Assembly: GCA_037976565.1 (NCBI GenBank)
Contig: CP137682.1
Span: forward strand, 6,895,345 to 6,959,344
Direction: 5' to 3'
DNA: 64,000 bases
Source of the DNA: Mesocentrotus franciscanus
Lineage: Eukaryota > Echinodermata > Echinoidea > Camarodonta > Strongylocentrotidae
Part shown: in pieces, positions 46,930-60,200 of the stretch
Numbering within the stretch: position 1 is the stretch's first letter
Layout of the letters: every line of letters starts with the position of its first letter
Translations under genes and position numbers: made by a program
The notes under the pieces: generated by a model
What the model saw: the letters and a program-made list of their open reading frames with translations, nothing else
Database searches by the model: none
What the model was told of the DNA's origin: nothing

Positions 46930-49680
46930 TGACTTCGAGATTTCAAATAATCTGCTTGATCTGTTAGACTGCGACACCGAGGTAAGCGTTATTTTATCAT
47001 TTTGATATCTGTTAGAATTTAAGCTTTGTGAGAGTGATTTTGAGGCATGTAAAATGAAGTAAAATATTGATTATTTGCAGGCGCGTGGCCGTTGACATTG
47101 TCATTGACTGGTAATTGGGTATGTGCACACATATAGCTAGCTGCATTACTTTCCTGGCTGTGTAAAAAGCTGTGCTATTGATACTCAACATTTCAAACAC
47201 CACTGTACAAAACTCAACCGATTTCACTAAAAATCGGTACTTTAGTGACAATTGATGACACCTAAATAGCAGTAAAATACAATTTTTCAACTTACCGATG
47301 TTAGAAAGAATAATTTAAATTTTAAAGATTCAAATTGTAAGTCTACTGTCAAACTTTGCTTACAGTTACAGCCGCATCGGCATGATTGTGTGCATTTGTG
47401 TATTGTGAGTGTATTGACGGCATGTGAGCGAAGGCTGCCTATTAACAAGTAGTGCAGTGCTAGAGGTCAATACGCATTAGCAGCATTGACTCTCTAGACT
47501 CTATGCTTTACTGGAGTGGGTATGTGCGCATGGCTCAATCACTGTTAGCAATTACTGCATATTATCCCACTCCTTATTACAACAGGTAAGGTTTTTCATG
47601 ACATTTGTTACAAAACTTTGTTTTTTAGGCAATTGGCATAGCTCCCTAACCACCTTTTTTGTATGGATATTGTTCTCAATTTCGTCCCTTTAATTTTTTT
47701 TTTTTAAGTTCAGATGACACATTATTGGAATAATAACGTAGATTAATTTAAGGATTTATTTGTTTTATTTTTACATACAGGCAACTATGTGGAAGCGCAA
47801 AACATCGCCAGGAAGGCAGAGGACACGTCAAACCTGGAACCGGAAGATGATGCTGTGCAGAAGCGAAAGAGACGTCTTCCCAGAGATTTAGCAAATCTTC
47901 ATCAAGTGATTCAGGAAGTGACGCTGGTAAGTATTTGTCTCTTGATAGTTAGTAGTGCTTGGTTCGGCCAGAGACGTATAATTTACATCTTATTTCTCGT
48001 TCTCACTAAATAGTCTCAAGCTTTTCTGTTTATCCCACGAATAGACCTGGGCCCATATTCATGAAACTCTGCTATCTTAGCTTTCATAAGTATTCATAAT
48101 TTATCAATTGTTTATTTCATTGATTACTTTGTCTCTTTATTAATTTTTAAAAGCATTAATTTTGAGTTGATGCTTATTGCCATGCACCCGTAGGAAAACC
48201 CCTGATTTTTGAAGCGTGCTGAATATGGGCCCTGTTGACTGTATTCAAATTATATGCATATTTGTTGAACATAAGTTTCTCTTGACAACTAAGAAGCTTG
48301 CCCAAGGATTGCCTGACAAAGCAACAACTACTGTATGCAAAATGAATTCCATCTATTGAAATGCCATTATGCACAACGGGTGAACTGAATAGCTACTTTC
48401 CAAGGGTTCTGGAGAGAAACATCCATACATTTTCAGCTTCAAATCATAATTTATTGCAATTCCCTTATAATTTACACCTACTATCACAGATTAATGCAGC
48501 ACAATAAATAATAGTGCATTCTTCCTCTTCAAAATCCAACAGGTGATGAAAACCTAAGATAATTTATTTGGGATTGCTAGACCTGCTTTGTGTCCCAGCC
48601 ATGCAAAATGATGATTGATAGATGTGGCACCATTCGGCAAAACTTAAAATTAATATGTTATCTAGGCATAAATTTCGGACAAGAAGTTTGCATTATCCAA
48701 AAGCTTGTTCAGTTTTTGAGAATTCTTGTCGTGTCTTGATATCCCTTTTAACATCTGCAATGTGTCTGTTTTACAGATCTTGAATCGGACCCAGGAGAAC
48801 TACATGTACGCGGAGGAACGACTAAGGCTGTGGCAGCAGAGATACCAATGCCGAAACTGAATGCGAAGTCAAAGTCCACATCGCATTTTTCAGTTCCATC
48901 CACCAGCCGGCCATCCACCAGCTCCGGTAATCAGGGCAGCAGGCCATCCACCAGCTTCACCTTGCCCTTGTCATCCTCGTCCCGTCCCAACCCACAACTC
49001 CAGCAAGGGCTCGGGCTTCGAAAGTAAGTTTTTTCAGATAGCATTTCACAAGCGAATGTTTCTGAGGGTTTTTATCATCAGAAGTTACTGTAGAGCGTAT
49101 AAACTACAAATAACATTTGCCATTTTTACTAAGTTGCTACACTAAAATACTGTTGGATTGGATAAGAGAGAGGGATTATTTCGGCATACATGTAATTTAT
49201 TTTATCAACAAGGCATGGGTATAGTTTTCTTACAGAAGAGGTGCTTTTAAATCCTTACAGTATGTGATGCTTTGTTGGAAGCGCTGCCCAGGTGCTGTCT
49301 TTGAAGCTGGGTGATATATTCCTGAAGTGACTAAATTGGACAGCTATCAAACATATCTCGCCAAAATATCCTATTCATTTGCTGTCGGAGTTTTTAATGA
49401 CTTCAACTGTTATTATAATGCATTTTTTGTGTCTGTTTTTTTCTCAGGCAATTTCCTGTGTACGCTGCAGAGGCTGGAGGAAGGGCAGCAGCAGCTGATG
49501 CAGTTGGTACAAAAACTGCTTTTGTCCAAATCGGGAGTGGCCGTTGATGTGGAAGACCTTAGGGAGCCGTTTACGAACCAGTGCTTGCTCTAAATTGCAG
49601 AAACAAGACGCTGTCATTGAGGAAGCTGTCGCCGAGCAAGCTTTGGATGATGGAGAGGATTCTGCCATGGAGAATTGAGT
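46930..49680 (+). pseudogene. Spliced gene inside the TIR element, frame-broken
   Basis: Candidate exons: about 46930-46980 ('LHADFEISNNLLDLLDCDTE', donor GAG|GTAAGC, no Met in frame); about 47782-47930 (acceptor 'tttacatacag', donor GCTG|GTAAGT); 48777-49023 (acceptor 'tgttttacag', donor CGAAA|GTAAGT); and about 49448-49678 (acceptor 'ttctcag', stop TGA at 49678). The protein would be basic/acidic and Ser-rich ('EDDAVQKRKRR', 'RFSKSSSSDSGSDA', 'DLESDPGELHVRGGTTKAVA', 'STSRPSTSSGNQGS'), ending in a helical segment 'LQRLEEGQQQLMQLVQKLLL' and an acidic tail 'VAEQALDDGEDSAMEN'. Adjacent good stretches lie in different frames at about 47875 and 49560, so either bases are missing or the gene is dead. 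I do not recognise the family; the helical segment faintly recalls the N-terminus of BEN or DUF4806 proteins. Confidence 0.45.
48049..48232. mobile_element. Small MITE with GGGCCCATATTCA ends
   Basis: 184 bp bounded by 'gggcccatattca' and 'tgaatatgggccc'. It lies in an intron of the transposon gene, so it is nested inside the larger element. Confidence 0.85.
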
Positions 49681-49959
49681 GGTGTTTTCTTCATCATTTG
49701 TGACCTTACAAAACGACCATTAAGTCTGGGAAATGACTATGCTGATTTTTAAATCGCATGACATATTTATGTAAGGCAAATATTTTGAAAATGACTTTAG
49801 CACTTTTAAAAGAAGGGAGAAACGGGCCACTTCGAATATCAGCGTCCATTCACATGCTGTAATCTGATAATTAGTATTTGATGAAAAAACATACGTAAGC
49901 ATGATTTCTGATCAAAATTTCATTACATTACATAACACTTTTGTTGGTGCATCTTTTTG

Positions 49960-51335
49960 GATTGAATTGCCAATATCTTGTTGAGAATTCAAGACAAAGT
50001 TGTATAGGTCTGTAAATATATTACTTTTTGTAAGGATGCTGAAACCATTGTGTGTGCTGCCATACCCTCGACACTGTTTATATAACCTTGTCTTCTATAT
50101 TCATAGACCCTTAAATTTGAGTATTCATATTTGCCGGTTAATAATTCATATCTTCAACTCGTTTCTATCAGTTTATTGTAAATAGCTTTTTGTAGATTGT
50201 TCATGTGTTTTGTGTTGATTTTATAGTTGAAGTAAGGAGATGCAAGGCTTCTGGGAAAACTTAGAGCACAAATCTCGACCTGCCCACTAAATCTTTGGTC
50301 GATCAAAAGGACAATTTTTACTCGGATTTAAGGGGGAAATCTACCGTAGAAATTTCACTTATTCAATCAAAGGAGATAAATTTTAACAAAATTAAAAAAG
50401 AAATGGGCAAAATTGGTAAGGAAAAAAATAAGGAAACTACTCTTTTTACATTTTCTAGTAAATTACTCTCGGCTATTCAAATTGGCAATACTGATGACAT
50501 CTTGAGTTAGTTGAGTAGCTCTCAATTCACTTTGTACACACAATTTCACATTTTCTAACCCCCATAGTCAAAGTATGTTGTGTAGAAAGCTATTCGTCAT
50601 CTAAACATACTCTGATTAATAATTGTGGAAATGTGTAACTTTAAGGAAAATTTAGAAAATATGAAATTTTGTGTACAAAGTTGATGGATAGCTACTCACA
50701 GTTGATGTCATCAGTGTTGCCAATTTGTAGAGCTGAAACGAGTGTAGTTTTCTTGTTTTTGTTTTTTTGGCCGTACTTTCAGTTGAAATGTGACTTCTTA
50801 AAATGAGGCACATTTTTATCACTTGTAGAAGTTGATCTATGCTGGTGAGAAAGTAAATACATGTACTCGTTTGAATACCGGAGTAGTTATAATTTGCACC
50901 GGATGATGAAGCTAATCCTGGGTGGAGGCACATAGCTAAATCGGTATTCACATGTATTTAATGATAATTTGTTACATTTTTTTAAAAGGTTCTGTTGAAT
51001 TAGTACAAAAAATAATCCTATGCACTATTTGTTTTTACCAAAGATCAAGACTTATTTTTTTGGCATGAATTGCCAACATTTTTTGGAGAATGCAAGACAA
51101 GTTATACATGTAGGTTCTGTAAATAACTCAAATTGCTTTTAGTAAGTGTGTTACCAAAGTTGATATATGTGTGCTGCCAAATTCTTGACACTATTCATTT
51201 TATCTTGCCTTGTATATTCATAGAGACATAGACCTGTAAATATATGAGTAGTATTCATATTTGCCAGTTAATGACATCTTCAACTCATCTATCAGATTAT
51301 TGTGTATTATTTGTAGATTGTTCATGTGTTAGGTA
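49960..51335. repeat. Diverged ~270-bp direct repeat
   Basis: The block 'gaattgccaa..gtctgtaaat..gtgctgcca..cgacactgttt..tcatatttgcc..tgtagattgttcatgtgtt' at 49960-50210 recurs at 51060-51335. Between them, 50455-50745 is an inverted repeat ('ttggcaatactgatgacatc' against 'gatgtcatcagtgttgccaa'), a small foldback. Confidence 0.7.
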
Positions 51336-51914
51336 TCTATAGTTTTAAAGGGATAGTTTAGTATTGGTCAAACTTAACTTTAAAACCAAAACCTGCACTA
51401 TCACGGTGCAAAGTAATAATTACAAACGACTAAGTAAAACCCTGTTATTATTCAAAATGACCTGTTACTTTGTGCATTTAATGTTTGTTAAAATAATAAT
51501 TAAATATAGATATCAATTACTTTTTAAAAACCTATTCAGATTTGTGTCTTTTCAAAGTAGTCTTCAAGCATTTTTAATCTTTTGAATAAAAATATATTTA
51601 TGGATATTTCAGCCGTTTGTGAACCGATTTTGATCAAATAACAATTTATTCTGAATATTAGAATTGTATGTTCTTTCAGGGGCACTTCAGGAAATACCAA
51701 TACTCGTACTCACCGCTACCTTTAAGTATAGCGGGTATTCTATAAAAAAATGTTGTCAATAATAGCATAAACCCTAGTTTCCTAAAAGCTTTTTCAAATA
51801 TACATGATGTACTGTATTGCTAAGCCTTTGTACATATTTTGTAAATATGTTTGATAATAAATTCATAAAAATTAACCAAATACATGTGTGACCTAGCGTT
51901 TATTAAAAATTCAC

Positions 51915-52400
51915 TATATGTTGGACGTTCTTAAAATGTTTTCTGAACGTTCTTAAAAGGTTTTCTGAACGTTCTCAGAACGTTTCCAAGAAGTTCTAGA
52001 CGTTCTTAAAAGGTTTTTCTGAACGTTCTTAGAACGTTTCCAGGACATTCTAGGCGTTCTTAAAAGGTTTTCTGAACGTTCTCAGAACGTTTCCAAGACG
52101 TTCTAGACGTTCTTAAAAGGTTTTCTGGATGTTTTTAAGGTTCTTAAAACGTTCTTAAAACGTTCTTAAAACGTCCCAAACGTCCGACAGGTTTTCTGCA
52201 GGTCTTTGCTCTTAAAAGCAAATCTATAAAAGGTTTTTTATTGGTTCTAAAAACGTTTAGAAAACGTTCAAAAAACGTCCATTTGGAACGTTCTTAAAAC
52301 GTTTTCAACCTTCCACAAATAAACGTTATTAAAACGTTTTCATAAAACGTTTAAAAAACCAAATTGGAACCTTTTTAAAACGTTCAGAAAACGTCCAATT
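51915..52400. repeat. Right subterminal AACGTT repeat block
   Basis: A dense run of 'ttctgaacgttcttaaaacg' type repeats. The 'tctgaacgttctcagaacgt' unit repeats with a period near 60 bp between about 51930 and 52130. Confidence 0.8.
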
Positions 52401-52414
52401 GTTAGTTGGGTAAC

Positions 52415-53780
52415 CGTGAGAGGAATATGATTTTTAAAACGTATATTTACGAGAAATAATGCTTCCAAAGTTGGCCCCTTTATTTCTCTCCTTTAATTTG
52501 AAATCACGCATCAATATCATATTTTGAAACAGTTATCTCTCTCTCTCTCTCTACCCCCTCTCCTCTAGCTCTTTCTTTTCTACCATCTCGATCTCTATTT
52601 TCATCATGTTAAACAGAAGAGTGAAGATAAACTGAATAGTTTTTAGACAGTAAAGATTTTTCCGAATTTTTCAAAAAAGCTATTGCTCGGCGTTATACGA
52701 TATAAACACACTCCTGACATTATATAGTCTCTCTTTAAAAAAAAAAACACAAAACAAACAGCACCAATGTCATAATTGACACACGCAATTGCTGTTCTCT
52801 GATACTTTCTTTTCTTTTTGCTTATTAAACAAGATAATTTTAAAGATTATTATGAATTAAAAATCCCCTTGCCCAGCAGGCAATCTTTTGTTCTCTCCTA
52901 AATCACGCGCTTGAAATCTCTATACATTTCCTGTTCTATCTTTTTGAGCGAACTTTCTTTGTATTCGCTCTCTAAATCTTATCAAACAGCGAGGTGAATT
53001 GGAAAGAGTGTCACTCATGAATAAAGCCTTTGTTTGATGATTATCCTCCTCCTTCTCAATTATACACTCTTGAATTCTTGTATTATTGACACAGTTCTTG
53101 ATCTCTCTTTAAACGTTTCTATTCTTATCCGTATCGCTTTGGAATTTATATTAAGACCAAAAATTAGGAAGTGCGCTGATCAGGCGACTATATATTTTTG
53201 TTCTCTCCTTCTAAATCACACACTTGTCTTCTCGACACGTACAGTTTCTGTTTTCTTTTGTGATTTTGTATCCATATACAAATGTCTATAGCCCGGCCAC
53301 GCCCCCCAAAGGGGAGACAAATATTAAGGGGCCTATACGCTGCAAAACCATATATATAGGCTATTTGGGCTCTACAGAAACGAACTAAAATAGTACGTGG
53401 TATAACAGGTAAACTTGATAGAAACAGTGGAATCGTTAAACATATTGTCAGATTGTAAAGATCGAATCTATAGTTTATTGAAATGAATTTATTTATATCT
53501 ATCTTTTTCCTTTCTTTTCTTTCCGGTATCTTTTTGGAACAGTTATATGCCTTATTGTTATAATAATAAATTCTCATTAATCTTATCATGGAAATAATTA
53601 TACTACATTAATCGCCCTAGATATCAATATTTAATTAGATGCCCTGATGGGCCTTTGCCATCCAATTGTGATTGTTACCCCCTCGATTGCAGCCTTAATC
53701 CACACTCGAACGACAGAATCTGTCAAGCCGGATATTATTAGCGATCAGCCAATAGCTGCGTCGCGCGACGTTTACGTAAC
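52415..53780. other. Gene-poor stretch
   Basis: AT-rich with a (TC)n run near 52537 and several 'ttgttctctcc..aaatcac' motifs (about 52885, 53198). No exon is supported. Confidence 0.5.
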
Positions 53781-54045
53781 AAAGGCTTACAGGCCATGCT
53801 AGCTAGCTGGCTATATAGGCTAAAGCTTGGACACGGCTCTTTTGATCATTATTAAACTTCTTCGTTGAACACACACACTCGTTGCTTTGTTGTTGATCTC
53901 GCCTAGTCTACATTTTGCTTATTATTTATATTGAAATTACGCGCCAAATAACTGGTAGAGGTGTACGTCAGTTTTATAATTTTATCGAAATATAAAGTTG
54001 CCCTGATTTATAGACTAAGAACTCGATCGATCTTAACTTTAAAAT
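53781..54045 (+). promoter_or_regulatory. Putative promoter and 5' UTR of the downstream gene
   Basis: A TATATAG at 53813-53819 lies about 230 bp ahead of the start codon at 54046, and the intervening sequence has no upstream in-frame open exon. The start has A at -3. The transcription start is inferred, not seen. Confidence 0.35.
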
Positions 54046-54291
54046 ATGACGGCGGCACGTGCGGAGTCGGACCTGGAGCCGGAGCAGCAGGAAGGGCCGA
54101 CGAGCTGGACGCTGCACAAAGAAGATTGCGGGTCAGTGTGCAATTCCAGTGCCAGCGGATCGTCTTCAAGCGGCTGTGAGGAGAACCACGGCGTCTTCCT
54201 TATCGTCAATGGGAAGAGAGCAAGATCCAAAAAGTCTGGGACAGTCTACGGACATTTGTCGAGAGTCAAAAGGATGAACGATAAGTTTAGG
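54046..54291 (+). CDS. Exon 1 of the ParB-like gene
   Basis: 82 codons from ATG to donor AGG|GTAAGT, phase 0. It starts 'MTAARAESDLEPEQQEGPTS' and ends 'HLSRVKRMNDKFR'. It is followed by an intron of about 6 kb filled by a tandem repeat array. Confidence 0.72.
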
Positions 54292-57200
54292 GTAAGTCTA
54301 TTAAAAAACTTGAGTAACTAAGTGACATCAGTCACCACATCAGTTTTTTTGTACATATACTATAGATCTAGGTCGAGGCCTACACTGTAATTCATTAACA
54401 GGACTGTCAACCCTCCCGCATTTGGAGGGAGTCTCATGCCAACACGCTCATTCTCCTGCCTGTACCGCCAGCTCATAGCGCGGTAGACTCCCTCAACCAC
54501 GCCCTTCCTCCCGCGCTCTCCCGCTTCGATGTAGAATATCCCGATTTATGAAAAAACCTCCCGCCAAAAATAGTAACCACAATTTTGTGTGCGTGTGTAT
54601 GTGCGTGTGTGTATGTGTATGTGTGTGTGCTCAATGGGGGGGGGGAGGGGTGTTCAGTAATAAAAAAACATTTCATGTAGTCTTTCGGGGGTTATTGTCG
54701 TGATACAATGCATGAGGTATCCCTGAAAATCAAATTGTTTACAGAATTATGTAACCCAAATGAACAAGCCATTTTGGTTGTTGACATAAATTAAGCTCGA
54801 CCCACCTTTAACCTATTGAAATTTAAACTTTTTAATGTCGACACCTAAATTTAAAGCCATTTTTAATGTTTCAAATGATATGAAATCTGTATTTTCAAAG
54901 ATAAAAAATGGAAGATATGCATAAATCATCTCTGAAACATATTCTAAAAGACCAACATAGTTTGTTGATGCAGTTAATAGTAAAAGCAAATGTGTGCCCC
55001 TAGGACAATTATCCCCTCTGAAAATCACCCCCCACTCTCACCTTATAAAAATCGCCCCCAAATAAAAATTCTACTTTTATTAAAACCATTAAAAAAATTA
55101 TCAGGGTAGACTTCCCCTTTAATGAATAGGGGGGCCTGATTTTCCACAGAGGAAGGAGTACAGTGTAGTCTTCCGGGGTGATTGTCCAGGGGTAATTGTC
55201 GTGATACAATGCATGAGGTATCCCAGAACAGCAAATTGTTTACAGAATTTTGTAACCCAAATTGACAAACCATTTTGGTCGTTAACATAAATTAAGCTCG
55301 ACCCAAAGAAAAAAACCTTTAACCTATTGAAATTTAAACTATTTAATATATCAATTAGTAGGCGGTTTCCTGGCAAAATTTGTATCATCACGTATTAGTC
55401 AAAACATATTCTTTCACATGATTGGTAATAAGAGCTTCCATTTTATTTTTGAGAGGGGCGTTTCCAAAACTGGTCTATATACCTTTAAAACCAATATATT
55501 ATCAGGGTGCCCTTTTACTTCACATTTAATGAACAGGGGTGGTCGTTTTCTACAGGGGAGGGGAGGGTGATTGTCCTGATACGATGCATGAGGTATCCAA
55601 GAACAGCAAATTGTTTACAGAATTTTGTAACCCAAATTGACAAGCCATTTTGGTTGTTAACATAAATTAAGCTTGACCGAAGAGAAAAAACCTTTAACCT
55701 ATTGAAATTTAAACTTTTTAATGTCGACACCTAAATTTAAAGCCATTTTTAATGTTTCAAATGATATGAAATCTGTATTTTCCAAGATAGAAACTAGAAG
55801 ATTTGCATAAATAAACTCTCAAACATATTCTAAAAAGCTAATATAGTTTGTTGATGCAGTTATAATACTAGCAAATGTGTGCCCCTAGGATAATTATCCC
55901 CTCTGAAAATGACCCTTAGACAATCACCCCCAACTCTCACTTTATAAAAATCGCCCCAAATAAAAATTATACTTTTATTAAAACCATTAAAAAATTATCA
56001 GGGTGGACTTCCCTTTAATGAATAGGGGGGCTGATTTTCCACAGAAGAAGGGAGTACAGTGTAGTCTTCCAGGGGTGATTGTCCAGGGGGTAATTGTTGT
56101 GATACAATGCATGAGGTATCCCAGAACAGCAAATTGTTTACAGAATTTTGTAACCCAAATTGACAAACCATTTTGGTCGTTAACATAAATTAAGCTCGAC
56201 CCAAAAGAAAAAAAACCTTTAACCTATTGAAATTTAAACTATTTAATATATCAATTAGTAGGCGGTTTCCTGGCAAAATTTGTATCATCACGTATTAGTC
56301 AAAACATATTCTTTCACATGATTGGTAATAAGAGCTTCCATTTTATTTTTTGAGAGGGGGGCGTTTCCAAAACTGGTCTATATACCTTTAAAACCAATAT
56401 ATTATCAGGGTGCCCCTTTACTTCACATTTAATGAACAGGGGGTGGTCGTTTTCTACAGGGGAGGGGGGAGGGGTGATTGTCCTGATACGATGCATGAGG
56501 TATCCAAGAACAGCAAATTGTTTACAGAATTTTGTAACCCAAATTGACAAGCCATTTTGGTTGTTAACATAAATTAAGCTTGACCGAAGAGAAAAAACCT
56601 TTAACCTATTGAAATTTAAACTTTTTAATGTCGACACCTAAATTTAAAGCCATTTTTAATGTTTCAAATGATATGAAATCTGTATTTTCCAAGATAGAAA
56701 CTAGAAGATTTGCATAAATAAACTCTCAAACATATTCTAAAAAGCTAATATAGTTTGTTGATGCAGTTATAATACTAGCAAATGTGTGCCCCTAGGATAA
56801 TTATCCCCTCTGAAAATGACCCCCTTAGACAATCACCCCCCCCCAACTCTCACTTTATAAAAATCGCCCCCAAATAAAAATTATACTTTTATTAAAACCA
56901 TTAAAAAAATTATCAGGGTGGATTTCCCCTTTAATGAATAGGGGCTGATTTTCCACAGAAGAAGGGAGTACAGTGTAGTCTTCCAGGGTGATTGTCCAGG
57001 GGTAATTGTTGTGATACAATGCATGAGGTATCCCAGAACAGCAAATTGTTTACAGAATTTTGTAACCCAAATTGACAAACCATTTTGGTCGTTAACATAA
57101 ATTAAGCTCGACCCAAAGAAAAAAACCTTTAACCTATTGAAATTTAAACTATTTAATATATCAATTAGTAGGCGGTTTCCTGGCAAAATTTGTATCATCA

Positions 57201-60200
57201 CGTATTAGTCAAAACATATTCTTTCACATGATTGGTAATAAGAGCTTCCATTTTATTTTTGAGAGGGGCGTTTCCAAAACTGGTCTATATACCTTTAAAA
57301 CCAATATATTATCAGGGTGCCCTTTTACTTCACATTTAATGAACAGGGGTGGTCGTTTTCTACAGGGGAGGGGAGGGTGATTGTCCTGATACGATGCATG
57401 AGGTATCCAAGAACAGCAAATTGTTTACAGAATTTTGTAACCCAAATTGACAAACCATTTTGGTTGTTAACATAAATTAAGCTTGACCGAAGAGAAAAAA
57501 CCTTTAACCTATTGAAATTTAAACTTTTAATGTCGACACCTAAATTTAAAGCCATTTTTAATGTTTCAAATGATATGAAATCTGTATTTTCCAAGATAGA
57601 AACTAGAAGATTTGCATAAATAATCTCTCAAACATATTCTAAAAGCTAATATAGTTTGTTGATGCAGTTATAATACTAGCAAATGTGTGCCCCTAGGATA
57701 ATTATCCCCTCTGAAAATGACCCCTTAGACAATCACCCCCACTCTCACTTTATAAAAATCACCCCAAATAAAAATTATACTTTTATTAAAACCATTAAAA
57801 AATTATCAGGGTGGACTTCCTTTAATGAATAGGGGGTCTGATTTTCCACAGAGGAAGGGAGTACAGTGTAGTCTTCTGGGGTGATTGTGCAGGGGGTAAT
57901 TGTCGTGATACAATGCATGAGGTATCCCAGAACAGCAAATTGTTTACAGAATTTTGTAACCCAAATTGACAAACCATTTTGGTCGTTAACATAAATTAAG
58001 CTTGACCCAAGAGAAAAAAAAACCTTTAACCTATTGAAATTTAAACTTTTTAATGTCGACACCTAAATTTAAAGCCATTTTTAATGTTTCAAATGATATG
58101 AAATCTGTATTTTCCAAGATAGAAACTAGAAGATTTGCATAAATAATCTCTCAAACATATTCTAAAAGCTAATATAGTTTGTTGATGCAGTTATAATACT
58201 AGCAAATGTGTGCCCCTAGGATAATTATCCCCTCTGAAAATGACCCTTAGACAATCACCCCCACTCTCACTTTATAAAAATCACCCCAAATAAAAATTAT
58301 GCTTTTATTAAAACCATTAAAAAATTATCAGGGTGGACTTCCCCTTTAATGAATAGGGGGGCTGATTTTCCACAGAAGAAGGGAGTACAGTGTAGTCTTC
58401 CAGGGGTGATTGTCCAGGGGGTAATTGTTGTGATACAATGCATGAGGTATCCCAGAACAGCAAATTGTTTACAGAATTTTGTAACCCAAATTGACAAACC
58501 ATTTTGGTCGTTAACATAAATTAAGCTCGACCCAAAGAAAAAAACCTTTAACCTATTGAAATTTAAACTATTTAATATATCAATTAGTAGGCGGTTTCCT
58601 GGCAAAATTTGTATCATCACGTATTAGTCAAAACATATTCTTTCACATGATTGGTAATAAGAGCTTCCATTTTATTTTTTGAGAGGGGTTTCCAAAACTG
58701 GTCTATATACCTTTAAAACCAATATATTATCAGGGTGCCCTTTTACTTCACATTTAATGAACAGGGGTGGTCGTTTTCTACAGGGAGGGGAGGGGTGATT
58801 GTCCTGATACGATGCATGAGGTATCCAAGAACAGCGAATTGTTTACAGAATTTTGTAACCCAAATTGACAAGCCATTTTGGTTGTTAACATAAATTAAGC
58901 TTGACCGAAGAGAAAAACCTTTAACCTATTGAAATTTAAACTTTTAATGTCGACACCTAAATTTAAAGCCATTTTTAATGTTTCAAATGATATGAAATCT
59001 GTATTTTCCAAGATAGAAACTAGAAGATTTGCATAAATAAACTCTCAAACATATTCTAAAAAGCTAATATAGTTTGTTGATGCAGTTATAATACTAGCAA
59101 ATGTGTGCCCCTAGGATAATTATCCCCTCTGAAAATGACCCCCTTAGACAATCACCCCCACTCTCACTTTATAAAAATCACCCCCAAATAAAAATTATAC
59201 TTTTATTAAAACCATTAAAAAAATTATCAGGGTGGACTTCCCCTTTAATGAATAGGGGGTCTGATTTTCCACAGAGGAAGGGAGTACAGTGTAGTCTTCT
59301 GGGGTGATTGTGCAGGGGGTAATTGTCGTGATACAATGCATGAGGTATCCCAGAACAGCAAATTGTTTACAGAATTTTGTAACCCAAATTGACAAACCAT
59401 TTTGGTCGTTAACATAAATTAAGCTCGACCCAAGAGAAAAAAAACCTTTAACCTATTGAAATTTAAACTTTTTAATGTCGACACCTAAATTTAAAGCCAT
59501 TTTTAATGTTTCAAATGATATGAAATCTGTATTTTCAAAGATAAAAAATGGAAGATATGCATAAATCATCTCTGAAACATATTCTAAAAGACCAACATAG
59601 TTTGTTGATGCAGATAATAGTTATAATAAAAGCAAATGTGTGCCCCTCGGACAATTATCCCCTCTGAAAATCACACCCTTAGACATTCAACCCCCTCACT
59701 TAAGAAAATCACCCCCGAATAATGAACGGGGTGATTTTCAACCATTTTGGTTGTTAACATAAGTTATTAGCTTGACCCAAGAATTTTTTATAACCTATTG
59801 AAATTTAAACTTTTTAATGTCAAAACCAAAATTTAAAGCCATTTTTCATGTTTCAAGTGATAAAATCTGTATTGTTCAACATAGAAACTGGAAAATTTGC
59901 ATAAATAATATCTGAACATATTCTGAAAGACCAAAATATTTGTTGTAGTGAATAGGGTCCAAGTTATGAACTCTATTTTATGTGAACTAGCATTTGCCTT
60001 TAAATATATAAAAATTCCTTATTTTTCTTATACATTTGGATCTACATTATGATCAGATTGACCCAAATCAAGTGTTCAATCCAATCTTTTCAAGTTCACT
60101 ATTAGAAGATGATCACCTCTCTAATTCAATGTAACAAATATAATTTGCATAATGCGTACTAACTACAAAATCTTCAACTTTAAAGAAATCAAATATATTT

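Larger units (their letters stand above)
46165..52414. mobile_element. TIR DNA transposon, ~6.25 kb, AACGTT-rich ends
   Basis: The left end is GTTACCCAGCAAACA and the right end complements as GTTACCCAACTAACA. Just inside, about 270 bp on the left (46180-46450) and about 490 bp on the right (51915-52400) are packed with AACGTT/AAAACGTT motifs in varied spacing. A TA target duplication is possible if the true end is CCCA. The interior holds a spliced plus-strand gene (about 46930-49680). Similar CCCAGCAAACA termini with ACGTT repeats are, as I recall, widespread in marine invertebrates; I do not assign a superfamily. Confidence 0.7.

Noticed and set aside
54813..59395. Many minus-strand frames of 60-107 codons with shared peptide parts
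   Set aside because: These are the A/B intronic tandem repeat read in one frame; peptide similarity mirrors DNA repetition and lengths shift with run-length changes.
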